DNA of 64,000 nucleotides from JALOLG01 sp963722415 (GCA_963722415.1 CAVRNI010000037.1:1-64000); one strand, 5' to 3'; positions 1 to 9,936 are shown, numbered from the stretch's first letter. The notes: a model not told the origin generated them from the sequence alone. Made by a program: numbers and translations.

Positions 1-329
1 CGAGAAGTCGAAGCTGCTTGAGCCAGCTCGAGCAGGCGAAGATGCAAGAAGAGATGAACAAGGCGATGTCGCAACTCACCGAGACGGTCGGCGACGACGT
101 GCCGACGCTGAACGAGGTCCGCGAGAAGATCGAGCTCCGCTACGCGAAGGCCTCGGCGGCGACCGAGCTCAACGAGGCGTCGGTCGAGTCACCGCGTGCT
201 GGAGGTCGAACAGGCCACGGCCAACGTCGCCGCCCAGAGCCGCCTGTCGGAACTGCGGGCACGGGCTTCGGCCTCGAAGGTGGAGCATCGGCAACGCCGC
301 AGGTCGAAGGCGGCGTCCCGCCAGTCTGA
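1..329 (+). CDS. PspA/IM30 family protein, 3'-terminal fragment (frameshifted)
   Basis: This is the C-terminal part of a PspA/IM30 (phage-shock, ESCRT-III-like membrane-stress) protein whose 5' part lies outside the window. The readable segment has the coiled-coil style QLEQAKMQEEMNKAMSQL, then VPTLNEVREKIELRYAKA, then a LEVEQATANVAAQSRLSELR segment. These three pieces sit in different frames, so there are indels near 19, near 190 and near 255. The TGA at 327-329 gives a plausible Gly/Pro-rich end. It converges with proB, which ends at 349. The family call rests on the helical repeats typical of actinobacterial PspA and is moderately sure. Confidence 0.6.
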   Translation, partial: RSRSCLSQLEQAKMQEEMNKAMSQLTETVGDDVPTLNEVREKIELRYAKASAATELNEASVESPRAGGRTGHGQRRRPEPPVGTAGTGFGLEGGASATPQVEGGVPPV

Positions 330-348
330 TCTCCGCGTCCGCCGGGCG

Positions 349-1415
349 TCAGGCCGGCAGCAACACAAGGTCGTCGCGATGGATGACCTCGTGCACCATG
401 CCGTCGGGTAGGTCGGGGGTGCGTATGCCGGCCGCGCGCCGTTGATTCCCGGCGTCGCCGAGCACCATGCCCCACGCGAACAGCGCGCCGTCGGTGCCGC
501 GCACGTCGACGATGTCGCCCTCGTCGAACTGGCCGACCACTCGGGGACTCCGGCCGGCAACAGGCTCGTCGCCGTCGGTGAGGGCCCGCGTGCACCGTCG
601 TCGACGACGACCGCGCCGGCGACCTGTGCAGCGAACGCGATCCACAGCTTGCGTGCCGGCAGGCGGCGTCGTTGGGCCTCGAACGTGGTGCCGACGGCGC
701 CCGCCGACGGCGTCGACGAGCGCACGTTCGCCGGCGGCACTGGCGATGACCGTGCGAACGCCCGACCACGACGCGATCCGAGCCGCGGCGAGCTTCCAGG
801 CCATGCCTCCACTCCCCCGCCCGCTGCCCCGACACCGGCCGTGATCGCGAGCAGTGGATCGTCGGCCCGGACGAGGCTGACGAGCTGGGCGTCGGCATGC
901 GCGCGGGTCAGACGTGTAAAGGCCGTCGAGGTCGGTCAGCAGCACGAGCACGTCGGCGACATGTGTGCGCCAACGAGCGCCGCCATCCGGTCGTTGTCGC
1001 CGTAGCGGATCTCGTCGTCGCGATGGCGTCGTTCTCGTTGATGATCGGAGCAGCCGAGCTCGAGCAGCCGCACGAGTGTTGACGAGCGTGCAGGTACTGG
1101 CGGCGGTCGACGAAGTCGTGCGGATCGAGCAGCACCTGCGCGGCGACGAAGCCGTGGCGGTCGAGTCGCGTTCTACACCTCCATGAACCGGCTCTGGCCG
1201 GCGGCCGACAGCGCCTGCAGCGTGGGCATGTCGGTCGGGCGGGTCGAAAGCCCAACGCAGCGACTCCGGCAGAGACAGCCCCCGACGAGACCACGAGCAC
1301 CTCGTGGCCCGCGTCGCGCAGGCGGGCGACCTCGTCGCACAGCTTGGCGATCGCGCTCGTCGATGCTCCGGTCGCCCGTAAGCGACGACGTGCCGATCTT
1401 GGCGACGATACGCAT
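349..1415 (-). CDS. proB: Glutamate 5-kinase (frameshifted)
   Basis: ProB phosphorylates glutamate as the first step of cytosolic proline synthesis. The start MRIVAKIGTSSLTGD is at 1413-1415. Further kinase pieces are recognisable in alternating frames: LVVSSGAVSAGVAALG, TLQALSAAGQSRFMEV, PIINENDAIAT and DVLVLLTDLDGLYTSDPRA. The C-terminal PUA domain is intact (VVGQFDEGDIVDVRGTDGAL through DDLVLLPA), ending at TGA 349-351. The total span matches a ProB of about 355 residues. At least five single-base indels break the frame, in line with the neighbouring genes. The ATG overlaps the obgE stop (TGATG), so the two are probably translationally coupled. Confidence 0.85.
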
Positions 1416-2664
1416 CAGAGGTCGGGCTGGTACTCGAAGCTGAACTCGCCGATCCACACGACGTCGCCTTCACGCGCCGGCCGTGCGAGCATCTTCGACA
1501 CGCCGAGCCGTTCGAGACGATGGTCGATGTACGACGAGTGCCTCGGGCGTGGTGACATCGTTCAGGGCGACGATGCGCTCGACCTCGCGGCCGACGAGGC
1601 GGAACTCGCCGTCGCCCACTCGCTCGACGAGGGCCCCGTCGCCTCGGGGCGGATCACGATGACACCGTCGCGCCGGGCTCGGCCTGCGTGCCTCGTGGAC
1701 CAACGCCGCCATCCGTCCGACGAGCTCGCGCACGCCCTGCCGGGTGACCGCCGAGATCACCGGACCGTCCCAGACCGACGCACTCAGCTCGTCGGGCTGC
1801 ACGGCGTCGGCCTTGGTGCCGACGACGACGCGCGGCCGTTCGAGCAGCTCGGGTTCGTGATCACCGAGCTCACTCAGCAGGACCCGCTCCTGCTCGTCGG
1901 GTGAGACCCGTCGATCGGGTCGAGGTCGATCATCAGGCACAGCACGCGAGCCCGCTCGACGTGGCGAAGGAACTGGTGCCCGAGCCCTTGCCCTCGCTCG
2001 CGCCCTCGATGAGCCCGGGGATGTCGGCGACGACGAACTCGGTGGCCTCGTCGACGCGACGACTCCGAGATTCGGCTCGAGCGTCGTGAACGGATAGTCG
2101 GCGATCTTCGGGCTTGCCGCGGAGACGACGCTGATCAGCGTGCTCTTGCCGACGTTCGGGAACCCGACGAGCGCGACGTCGGCCATGAGCCGCAGCTCGA
2201 GCTTGAGCCACCGGTCCTCGCCGTGCTCGCCCTGCTCGGCGAAGCGTCGGCGCGCGACGCTTGTTCGACAGGAACTGGCGTTGCCGCGCCCACCCCGCCC
2301 GCCTGCGGCAGCCAGCCAGCGATCGCCGTGACGAAGAGCTCCGCGAGCATTTCGCCGCGTGTAGAGGTCGGAGACGACGGTGCCCTCGGGCACCGTGATC
2401 TCGATCGACTTCGCCGCGCTCGCCGTGCAGATCCTTGCCCTTGCCGTGAACTCCGTTGTCGGCACGGCGATGCGGGTGGTCGCGAAACGCCAGCAGGGAC
2501 GCCACGTTGTGATCGGCGACCAGCCAGACGTCGCCGCCCTTGCCGCCGTCGCCGCCGTTCGGGCCGCCCTTCACGACCGGGCCCTCACGTCGGAACGCCA
2601 CGCAGCCCGCGCCGCCATCGCCGCCGCGCACGTTGAGCTGGCATTCGTCGACGAACTGAGACAC
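1415..2664 (-). CDS. obgE: Obg family GTPase (frameshifted)
   Basis: Obg is an essential GTPase acting in late 50S ribosome assembly and stress signalling. The GTG start at 2664 gives VSQFVDECQLNVRGGDGGAG, the glycine-rich Obg fold, followed by further Gly-rich repeats (PNGGDGGKGGDVW). The G1 motif GFPNVGKSTL lies in the G domain. The C-terminal OCT domain reads ERIVALNDVTTPEAL and finishes GDVVWIGEFSFEYQPDL. The pieces lie in several frames because of indels (around 2460, 2340, 2040 and 1490 among others). A truly broken obgE would be lethal in most bacteria, so sequence error is the likely cause. The upstream ATG at 2691 is possible but less typical. Confidence 0.85.
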
Positions 2665-2694
2665 CAGCGCAACGCTACCGGCCACCCCCAACCC

Positions 2695-2745
2695 CGTTCT
2701 GTCTGCTTCAAACCGCGCGTGGCGTCATCTGACGCAGACAGAACG
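2695..2745. promoter_or_regulatory. 12-bp inverted repeat between obgE and dgt
   Basis: CGTTCTGTCTGC at 2695-2706 is repeated as its exact reverse complement at 2734-2745, with 27 bases between. The similarity continues imperfectly outward (ACCC next to both arms). It lies in the divergent intergenic region, 31 bases upstream of the obgE start and upstream of dgt. It could be a paired operator or an mRNA hairpin; the sequence alone does not decide. Confidence 0.5.
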
Positions 2746-2849
2746 AGGGTCGGGAGTCGCGCACCCGCTCCGTAGGGTGGAGTTGTGAGTGACGTGACCA
2801 CTGACCGCGCAGGAGCGAGCCGAACGGTGGGCGTCGACCATCCGCGGTC

Positions 2850-3914
2850 ATGCCGTGGGCGACGTGCGGCTCGCCCACGCAGGATTCGTGGGCCGGGCCC
2901 GGCTCGACGTCCCCGCTCGGCCGGACGGCGCGGGAGGAGCATGACGAAGATCACCTGGCGCCGCTCGCCACACGGACGGCGGGCGGCGGCGATCGCGTCG
3001 TCGAAGAGGAACCAGATCCGTACCGGACGTGCTTCGAGCGCGACCGCGACCGGATCCTGCACTCCGACGCGTTCCGCCGCCTCGCCGGCAAGACGCAGGT
3101 GTTCGTGTTCCCCGACGACCACCAGCGCACACGCCTCACCCACGCGCTCGAGGTCGCCCAGGTCGCTCGTTCCGTCAGCCAGACGCTCGGTCTCAACGTG
3201 GCGCTCACCGAGGCCATCGCGCTCGGGCACGACTGTGGCCACGGCCCCGGCGGGCACGCCAGCGAGGACGCCCTGACGCCCTACGTCGCCGAGGGGTACG
3301 ACCACGCCGTGTGGGGCGCCGATGTCACGCTGGTCCCGCTGAACCTGTGCGCCGAGACGCTCGACGGCATCCGCAACCACTCGTGGAGCCGTCCCGCCCC
3401 CGGCACGCCGGAGGGCGAAGTGGTGTCGTGGGCCGACCGCATCGCCTACGTGTGCCACGACTTCGAGGACGCCGTCGCGGCCGGGATCGTCTCGCCCGAC
3501 ATGCTGCCCGCAATGGTGGTCGACCGTTGCGGGGCCGACCGGTCGGCGCAGCTCGGCACGTTCGTGCGGGCGATGATCGACGCCGCGGCCGAGTCCGGAC
3601 GCATCGGAATGACACCGTCAGGTGCCGAGGCGCTCGCCGAGTTCCGCCTGTTCAACTACGAGCACGTCTACCTGCGCCCGGCCAGCCGCGCCCAGGGCGA
3701 GCAGGTGATCGCGCTGCTGCGGGCCCTCACCGAGCACTACGCCGACCGCCCGAACCTGCTGCCCGACGCCATCGGCATCGATGCCGGCAGCCCGGAGGCG
3801 CTGCGGGCCGCCGTCAGCTACGTGGCCGGCATGACCGATCGCTACGCCTGCCGCCAGGCACTGGCGTTGCTCGGCTGGGACCGCCAACGGTTGCCGGCGG
3901 GCATCGACGTCTGA
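2850..3914 (+). CDS. dgt: Deoxyguanosinetriphosphate triphosphohydrolase-like HD protein
   Basis: This is a predicted cytosolic dNTP triphosphohydrolase that converts dGTP (or other dNTPs) to the nucleoside and triphosphate. After the family-typical start (HLAPLATRTAGGG, then EEPDPYRTCFERDRDRILHS) come FRRLAGKTQVF and the HD-domain ligands: His in TRLTHALEVAQ, His-Asp in LGHDCGHGPGGH, and Asp in SWADRIAYVCHDFED. The open frame starts at ATG 2850, but a better start is ATG 2941, with GGGAGGAG five bases upstream. That ATG is one base out of frame with the conserved region, so a base was probably lost just after it; the protein would then begin M-DEDHLAPLA, about 324 residues. Confidence 0.8.
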   Translation: MPWATCGSPTQDSWAGPGSTSPLGRTAREEHDEDHLAPLATRTAGGGDRVVEEEPDPYRTCFERDRDRILHSDAFRRLAGKTQVFVFPDDHQRTRLTHALEVAQVARSVSQTLGLNVALTEAIALGHDCGHGPGGHASEDALTPYVAEGYDHAVWGADVTLVPLNLCAETLDGIRNHSWSRPAPGTPEGEVVSWADRIAYVCHDFEDAVAAGIVSPDMLPAMVVDRCGADRSAQLGTFVRAMIDAAAESGRIGMTPSGAEALAEFRLFNYEHVYLRPASRAQGEQVIALLRALTEHYADRPNLLPDAIGIDAGSPEALRAAVSYVAGMTDRYACRQALALLGWDRQRLPAGIDV

Positions 3915-4019
3915 CGCGAATCGGAACGGGGCATCGACGCGCTGGCTCGACCGCACAGTCGGTGACGACGTTCAGCGACGAGACGTGGAATGAGCACAGC
4001 CGCAACGTTGGTCCGTTAT

Positions 4020-4036
4020 CCGTGGAGTTCACGGAT
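4020..4036 (+). promoter_or_regulatory. Short palindromic site CCGTG-N5-CACGG, left copy
   Basis: CCGTGGAGTTCACGG at 4020-4034 has 5-bp palindromic arms. Its core (4021-4036) recurs exactly, inverted, at 9937-9952. It lies 110 bases upstream of the DctP-like lipoprotein gene, in the otherwise empty 231-base gap after dgt. It could be an operator or one end of an inserted segment. Confidence 0.35.
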
Positions 4037-4145
4037 GCTCCGACCGGGGCCGGATGCGTTTGATCGTCGGATGGATGCTGCACCTGAAGGCCGAGCGGGC
4101 GACGAGAACACCGCCGGCGGTCCCGGGCGAACGCTGAGAACCTAG

Positions 4146-5615
4146 ATGGCACATGGACGCGACCGCGTGCACACATATCGGTACGCACGACTCGCTGTGA
4201 TCGCGGGGTTGAGCCTTAGTGCATGCGGTGACTCCGACGACAGCACCGAGGCGAACGCCGCGTCCACGAGCCCAGCGACGAGCGGATCGCAGACGACGCG
4301 AACGACGATCGACGAGAGCCCGATGACGGTCGGTCCGGCGAGCACGGTCAGGCCTCAGGAACCACTCCCGATCGAGGAGATCCGACTCGTCGTGGTGCAC
4401 AACAGCCATCAGAACAACGACCAGATGGACACGTTCGCGAACGAGGTTGATGTCCGCTCGGGCGGCACATTGACGATCGCATTCCATCCCGAATGGCGGA
4501 TGGACGATCTCGATTTCGAGGCGGCGACCGTCGCCGACGTTCAAGCCGGCGAGTTCGATGTCGGATGGTTGGGGGCGCGAGTGTTCGACCAGGTCGGCGT
4601 GGACAGCTTCCAGGCCTTGCTCGCTCCACTCCTCGTCGACAGCCATGACCTCCAGGCCGCGGTGTTCGAGGCGGGCATCCCGAAGCAGATGCTGCGAGGC
4701 CTCGACGATGTCGGACTGGCCGGCATCGGCGTCGTACCCGGGCCCCTGCGGAAAGTGCTCGGTGTCTCCAGGCCGTTCACCAATCCATCCGACTTCATTG
4801 GTACGACGATCGGGCATCAGGATTCGGCGCTCGTCCGCCGGACGCTCGCCGCGCTCGGCGCTGCTGCCGATATCCGCAAGACCGGGGCCGCACTCGATGG
4901 GCTCGACGGTTCCGAGCAGCACCTCGGTGCGATCGTCGGCAATCACTACGAAGAGTCCGCCGACCATGTGACCGCCAACCTCAACTTCTGGCCGCGTCCA
5001 TCCGTGATCTTCATGAATGCCGATGCCTTCGCCACCCTCTCGTCGGAACACCAGGCGGTGCTACGCGACGCCGCGGCGGCGATCGTCGACGACGCACTCG
5101 ATGCGGCCCGGGCGGAAGACCGCGAATCGGTGCCGGCGCTCTGCGAGGGCATGACGTTCACGACGGCGACCGACGCCGACATCGCCGCGCTCCGGAGTGC
5201 GCTCCGACCGGTCTATGAGGAGCTGGCGGCGGAGCCTGTCACCAAGACACACCTCGACGCCATCTCAGCCCTCAAGAGCCGGCTCGGTGTGCCACCCGAC
5301 TCCGCGCAGTGCTCGCCCACGGCGACCGACGGGGACGTCTGGGTCACGCCCGGGCGGTACGAGTCGGCGAACGAGTTCGCGATGGTCATCTCGAACTCCT
5401 CGATCACGCTGCTCGATCCGAATGGCGACATCGGGTTCAAGGGCCCGTACGCCGTCACCGGTGAGCTGATCGACGTGAGCGACGGCATCGACACGGTCAC
5501 CGCAGCCTGGTCGTTCGACGGGCACCAACTCGTCTTCACCGATGTGAGGCCGGAGAGCTCGCCGTTCGAGACGCTGTGGGAGGCGCATCCCTGGGTGCTG
5601 ACCGACTCGGAGTGA
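4146..5615 (+). CDS. DctP-like TRAP substrate-binding lipoprotein with extra C-terminal domain
   Basis: This is an exported lipoprotein: basic N-terminus, hydrophobic stretch and lipobox LSAC with Cys27, followed by a Ser/Thr linker to about residue 60. Residues 60-375 resemble DctP solute receptors of TRAP transporters: a DTFANEVDVRSGG-style start, VADVQAGEFDVGWLGARVF, a fold-closing helix region, then PSVIFMNADAFATLSSEHQ. From about residue 389, after the Cys in SAQCSP, about 100 beta-rich residues follow that are not part of a normal DctP. No DctQ or DctM membrane partner is encoded nearby, so it may sense or scavenge rather than transport. A LuxR-type regulator follows after 100 bases. 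Confidence 0.7.
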   Translation: MAHGRDRVHTYRYARLAVIAGLSLSACGDSDDSTEANAASTSPATSGSQTTRTTIDESPMTVGPASTVRPQEPLPIEEIRLVVVHNSHQNNDQMDTFANEVDVRSGGTLTIAFHPEWRMDDLDFEAATVADVQAGEFDVGWLGARVFDQVGVDSFQALLAPLLVDSHDLQAAVFEAGIPKQMLRGLDDVGLAGIGVVPGPLRKVLGVSRPFTNPSDFIGTTIGHQDSALVRRTLAALGAAADIRKTGAALDGLDGSEQHLGAIVGNHYEESADHVTANLNFWPRPSVIFMNADAFATLSSEHQAVLRDAAAAIVDDALDAARAEDRESVPALCEGMTFTTATDADIAALRSALRPVYEELAAEPVTKTHLDAISALKSRLGVPPDSAQCSPTATDGDVWVTPGRYESANEFAMVISNSSITLLDPNGDIGFKGPYAVTGELIDVSDGIDTVTAAWSFDGHQLVFTDVRPESSPFETLWEAHPWVLTDSE

Positions 5616-5715
5616 CCCTGGTGCGCCGCTGCGACTCGCAACGCGGTGTTCGTCCTCGCCAAGATGTCCCTCGGCGCGGTATGGGCGCGAGAGTCGCGGC
5701 TTCGCACGAGGGGGG

Positions 5716-8502
5716 ATGACGGACCAGATCGTCGGGCGGAACACGGAGCTCGCGACAGTCGCAGAGTTCCTCACGAGCGCGCGCACGGGTCCCGGTGCCC
5801 TGATCCTGGAGGGTGAGGCCGGGGCCGGTAAGACGACGATCTGGACTGCGGCCACCGCCGAGGCCGCCGAACAGGGATTTCGCGTGCTCGCCAGCCGCCC
5901 CGGTCGTAGCGAGACGAAGCTGTCGTTCTCCGCCCTCGACGATCTGCTGCGCCCCGTGGTCGACGAGGTCGGGCACGCGTTGCCAGGGCCTCAGCGGCGG
6001 GCACTCGACACGGTGTTGCTACGGGGACCCGACAGTGATTCTGGCGCCGATGCCAGGACGGTGGCGCGGGCGGCCTTGGAAACGGTCCGACTGCTCACCG
6101 CGGCGGGTCCGGTCGCTGTCGCGGTGGACGATGTGCAATGGCTCGATCATCCGAGTGCCCTGGTCCTGGAGTACGTGGCTCGTCGGCTCACCGACGAGCC
6201 GGTCGCTCTGGTTCTGACGTCGCGGACGGAGTCGGTCGCGGCGGCGGCCCTCGGACTGGACCGGTCGCCGTGGCCTGAACGGGTGCGTCGGCTACCAGTC
6301 GGCGCCCTCGACGCGGGCGCGCTTCATGTCGTCATCGAGCGCCACGTCGGGATCTCGCTCACGCGGCCGGTGCTGACGCGTGTTCATCAGGTGTCGGGCG
6401 GCAACCCGTTGTACGCCGTGGAAATCGCACGGGCGTTGTCCGCCGCATCGATGACGCCGGCGGCGAACGAACCGCTTCCGATTCCCACGACGCTGACCCG
6501 CTCGTCCACAGACGGCTCGGACGGCTGACCGCCGCCACCCGTGAGATGTTGCTCGTCGTCGCTTCACTCGCCCGGCCGACGATGCGCCTCGTCGAGGCAG
6601 CCGTCGGGAATTCGACGGCCGCCGCTGTCGAACGCGCCGTGCGGGCGGGAGTGCTCGTGGTCGATCGGGACAACGTGGAGTTCACTCACCCGCTCCTTGC
6701 ATCCGGTGTGTACGCCGACGCCTCCCGGACACGTCGCATGGAAGTGCACCGCCGGCTGGCGGAGATCGTCGCCGACGAGGAGGAGCGAGCGCGCCACCTC
6801 GGGCTGGCGATCGACGAACCCGACGCCGCTGTGGCATCGGCGCTGGACCGGGCAGCCGGGCTCGCTCTCAGCCGCGGTGCGCCGTCGACCGCAGCCGAGC
6901 TCCACGAGCAGGCGGAGCGACTCACGCCTCGGGCCGACCACGATGGCGTCCGCCGTCGCTGCCTCGACGCGGCCCGCTGTCACGCGATGTCGGGAAACAC
7001 CGCGCGGGCGGGAACTGGCAAAGCGTGTCGCGTCGACCGCCCCGCCCGGCGGCGCGCGGGCCGAGGCGCTCCTCCTGCTCGGTGGGGTCGACCTGCGAGA
7101 CGACCTCCCGACGGCACTCGAAGTGCTCGGGCAGGCGTTGCACGACGCAAGCGAGCATCCGGTGCTAGCGGCCCAGGCTTTGCGGGACCTGTCGACCGTT
7201 CATCTCGGACGATGGGACGTCGAGGCCGCCGCGAGTTGCGCACGCGAGTCCTTGTTGACAGCGGCACGCGGTGACGACGTGGCGACGCTGACGAGCGCGC
7301 TCGTCATGAGGGGTCGGTTGGAGGTGATTCAAGGTCATCCACGCGGGATCGACTTCGTGGAACGGGCGGTGGCCATGCAGGGCCAGATCGAGCGTCCGCG
7401 GATCGCCTCGCTGCCGAGCGGGTGGATCGGCACGCTGTCGCGCTGGGCCGATGACTTCGACGGAGCGCGCCAACGGCTGGAGCCACTGCTTCGGCAGGCC
7501 GACGACCTCGGCGACGAATCATCTGCCGGCGAGCTGCTGTACGAGTTGAGCGAGTTGGAGCGTTGGGCCGGAAATTGGGTGCTGGCTCGGCATTACGCGC
7601 AGCAGAGCGTCGAGATCCAAAGCTTGGCCGACCGCCAGTGGGACCTGTCGGCGGCGCTGGCGGCGCTCGCCGCGGTGGAGGTCCACCAGGGCCACATCGA
7701 CGATGGGCGCGCGCACGCGAAGGCGGGGTTGGCCATCGGGCGCGCGATGGGAGGCGCCGACGAGATGGTCAAGAACCTGCACGTCCTCGGATTCTTGGAG
7801 CTCTCCCTGTCTCGCCCGGGCCCGGCGCTCGAGCATCTGGCTGAAGTCGTCGAGATCTCAGCTGGCGTCGAGGATCCGGGTGTGCTGCGATGCGCCGGCG
7901 ACCACATCGAGGCGCTGATCGGTACCGGTGACCTCGACGCAGCAGACGCCGCCGTCGAGCGTTTGGAACGCGCGGTCGGGACCGCCGCCGGGCGCTGGCC
8001 GATCGCAGTTGCGACTCGTTGCCGGGGGCTGCTGATCAGCGCCCGCGGCGATCCCGGTGGTGCGTTGAAGGTGTTGGATGAGAGTCTCGAGCACCACGCC
8101 GGTGTGCCGATGCCATTCGAGCTGGCCCGCACCGAGCTCGTCGCCGGGACAGTCGGGCGGCGCGCCCGCCGTGGGTCCGAGGCACGCCGGAGGCTCAATG
8201 ACGCCCGCTCCGGCTTCGAGCGGGTGGGCGCCCCGTTGTGGATCGCCAAGGTGAACAGTGAGTTGGCTCGGATCGGTGGGCGTGCTCCGGCACCGCGCGA
8301 ACTGACGGTCAGCGAGCGCCGAATCGTGGAGCTGGTGGCAGCCGGTCGCTCGAATCCGGAGGTGGCGGCGGAGCTGTTCATGAGCCGGCGAACGGTGGAG
8401 GACCACCTGTCCAAGATCTACCGCAAGCTTGGCGTCCGCTCGCGCACGGAACTGGCCCACCGGGTCGCGTCCGAGCTCAACACTCCGCAGCCGGGTACGT
8501 GA
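5716..8502 (+). CDS. Large ATPase LuxR-family regulator (frameshifted)
   Basis: This is a LAL-type transcriptional regulator of about 930 residues. The N-terminal AAA/NACHT-like module has Walker A (EGEAGAGKTT) and a Walker B-like stretch (VAVAVDDVQWLD). A long TPR-like helical region follows (PLLRQADDLGDESSAGELL and similar). The C-terminal HTH has LTVSERRIVELVAAGRSN and VEDHLSKIYRKLGVRSR. Two indels break the frame: one base missing near 6502 and one extra near 7015; the reading resumes cleanly after each. The stop abuts the stop of the convergent lipoprotein gene with no bases between. It may control the flanking lipoprotein genes, which is an inference from position only. Confidence 0.8.
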
Positions 8503-9660
8503 TCAGGAGTTGGTGTCGCCCCAGGCGACTTCGTTGTCCCATTCGCCAGGGGCGTCCACGAGGATCCTGACGTCGGTGCCATCGGCGTTCATGATGCAGA
8601 TCGCCTCGTCGTAATCAGGACTTCCGGCGTTGTGCCCGCAGCCGAAGGCGATGCGACCCCCATCCGGCGAGTACACCGGCTTGAACCCGCCGCTCTCATC
8701 ACCACCGGGGTAGAGCTCGGTGGATTCGGTTTCGGCCCCGCCCACGGTGATGCGCACTATCGGACCCCAGATCCAACCCGCGGTGGACGGATCGGTGATC
8801 GACGGATCGGTCTGGACGACGATCGCTTCGCCGTCGGGGGACCAACTGGCGTTGTGACCGCCAGCGCTCAGCACGGTGCGCTCCTGTCCGGTGACGAGAT
8901 CGCGGATCATGACCGGTTCCTCGGTTCCGGTCCAGCGCTGGAACAACACGCTTCGCCCGTCCGGTGAGATCTTCGGTTCGTAGTCGTCGGCGTCGGGGTC
9001 GCCGAGCGGTCCCTGGTTCGACCCGTCTGCGTCCATCCGGTAGAGAACGGTGTGGAAGCCCGGACCGTGCGGTGGTATCGGTGAGTAGCCGTACGCGATC
9101 CATGAGCCGTCCGGTGACCAACTCGGCGCTTCGTGCACGCCGGCTCCGGACGTCAACAGTTGGAGGTCGCTGCCGTCGGCGGCGATCGTGGCGATCTGCC
9201 GGGCCTGATCGGAGTCGACAAGGGTGAACGCCAACCGCGAGCCATCGGGCGACCAGGCAGGGAAGCCGGAGTCGCCATCCGTCAACTGAACAAGGTCGGT
9301 ACCGTCCGGGTCGACCGCGTACAGCGCCATGAGCTGATCGTTCCGCTCATGTCCGGCCATGATCCGACCGAACGCGATCCGACCGGTCGTGTCGGGAACA
9401 CCTTCACCAGGGTGTTTCGCCGGGTCGGACGGCGCCGCAGTGGTCGCAGGCACCGTCTCCGTGACCCCGCCGAGTGTGGTCGCCGAATCGGGCGTCGTCA
9501 CCGAGGTGGGTTCGTCGGCTGCGAACTCCATGCGCGCTGTCGTGTCGCCGGTAACCGTTGCTCTTGATGGCTGCAGAACGTCGTCACCGTCCGACCCGCC
9601 GCAGGCGGCCATCAACAAGGACGCCATCACGAAGATCGGGCCGACCGCCTGGCGCGTCAT
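8503..9660 (-). CDS. PD40/TolB-like beta-propeller lipoprotein
   Basis: This is a predicted surface lipoprotein of 385 residues. The N-terminus has a hydrophobic segment and lipobox LMAAC, then about 70 Thr/Ser/Pro-rich linker residues. At least five WD40-like PD40 blades follow, each marked by an SPDG turn: FPAWSPDGSRLAF, PSWSPDGSWIAYG, PKISPDGRSVLFQ, ASWSPDGEAIVVQ and PVYSPDGGRIAFG. The fold is that of TolB, but the Tol-Pal system is absent here and actinobacteria generally lack it. It is probably a protein- or glycan-binding module at the cell surface. A small ORF ends with a 4-nt ATGA overlap on its start. Confidence 0.75.
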   Translation of the reverse strand: MTRQAVGPIFVMASLLMAACGGSDGDDVLQPSRATVTGDTTARMEFAADEPTSVTTPDSATTLGGVTETVPATTAAPSDPAKHPGEGVPDTTGRIAFGRIMAGHERNDQLMALYAVDPDGTDLVQLTDGDSGFPAWSPDGSRLAFTLVDSDQARQIATIAADGSDLQLLTSGAGVHEAPSWSPDGSWIAYGYSPIPPHGPGFHTVLYRMDADGSNQGPLGDPDADDYEPKISPDGRSVLFQRWTGTEEPVMIRDLVTGQERTVLSAGGHNASWSPDGEAIVVQTDPSITDPSTAGWIWGPIVRITVGGAETESTELYPGGDESGGFKPVYSPDGGRIAFGCGHNAGSPDYDEAICIMNADGTDVRILVDAPGEWDNEVAWGDTNS

Positions 9661-9902
9661 GTCAGCGCCCGGACGTGAGCAGGTCGTGGCGAGAGCCGGG
9701 TGTCTTGAGCGTCCGGGAGTGGTGCTTCGACCTCGGGCGCTGGTCGCCGGAACCTCAGGAGTCGGTGCCGACCTGCCTTCGGGTCACGACGACGAGCATT
9801 ATGCGCTTCGGCGAGATGGGGCCCGACTCTCTCGGCCAAGTTCAGCAGCTCGTCGAGTGATTGTCTCTCGTTACGCACCCAGATTTCCGTGAACAGATCC
9901 AT
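9657..9902 (-). CDS. Small hypothetical ORF overlapping the lipoprotein start
   Basis: This 81-codon frame runs from ATG 9902 to a TGA sharing ATGA with the start of the beta-propeller gene, the pattern of coupled genes elsewhere in this window. The first 36 residues (DLFTEIWVRNERQSLDELL and on) look like an amphipathic protein, while the second half is Arg/Pro-rich and looks like non-coding translation, so a frameshift or chance is possible. No family is recognised. The palindromic site at 9937-9952 lies 35 bases upstream. Apart from this, the 341 bases between 9661 and 10001 show nothing. Confidence 0.25.
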   Translation of the reverse strand: MDLFTEIWVRNERQSLDELLNLAERVGPHLAEAHNARRRDPKAGRHRLLRFRRPAPEVEAPLPDAQDTRLSPRPAHVRALT

Positions 9903-9936
9903 GCCGGCAAGCCAACACGCGTCGCCAGACTCGAGA

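Noticed and set aside
6670..6690. Third copy of GTGGAGTTCAC inside the LuxR gene
   Set aside because: Only 11 bases match and they fall on in-frame codons for Val-Glu-Phe-Thr in coding sequence, so chance is sufficient.
8503..9660. TolB of a Tol-Pal system
   Set aside because: The PD40 blades fit, but there is a lipobox, no TolB N-terminal domain, and no tol or pal genes; the generic beta-propeller lipoprotein call is safer.
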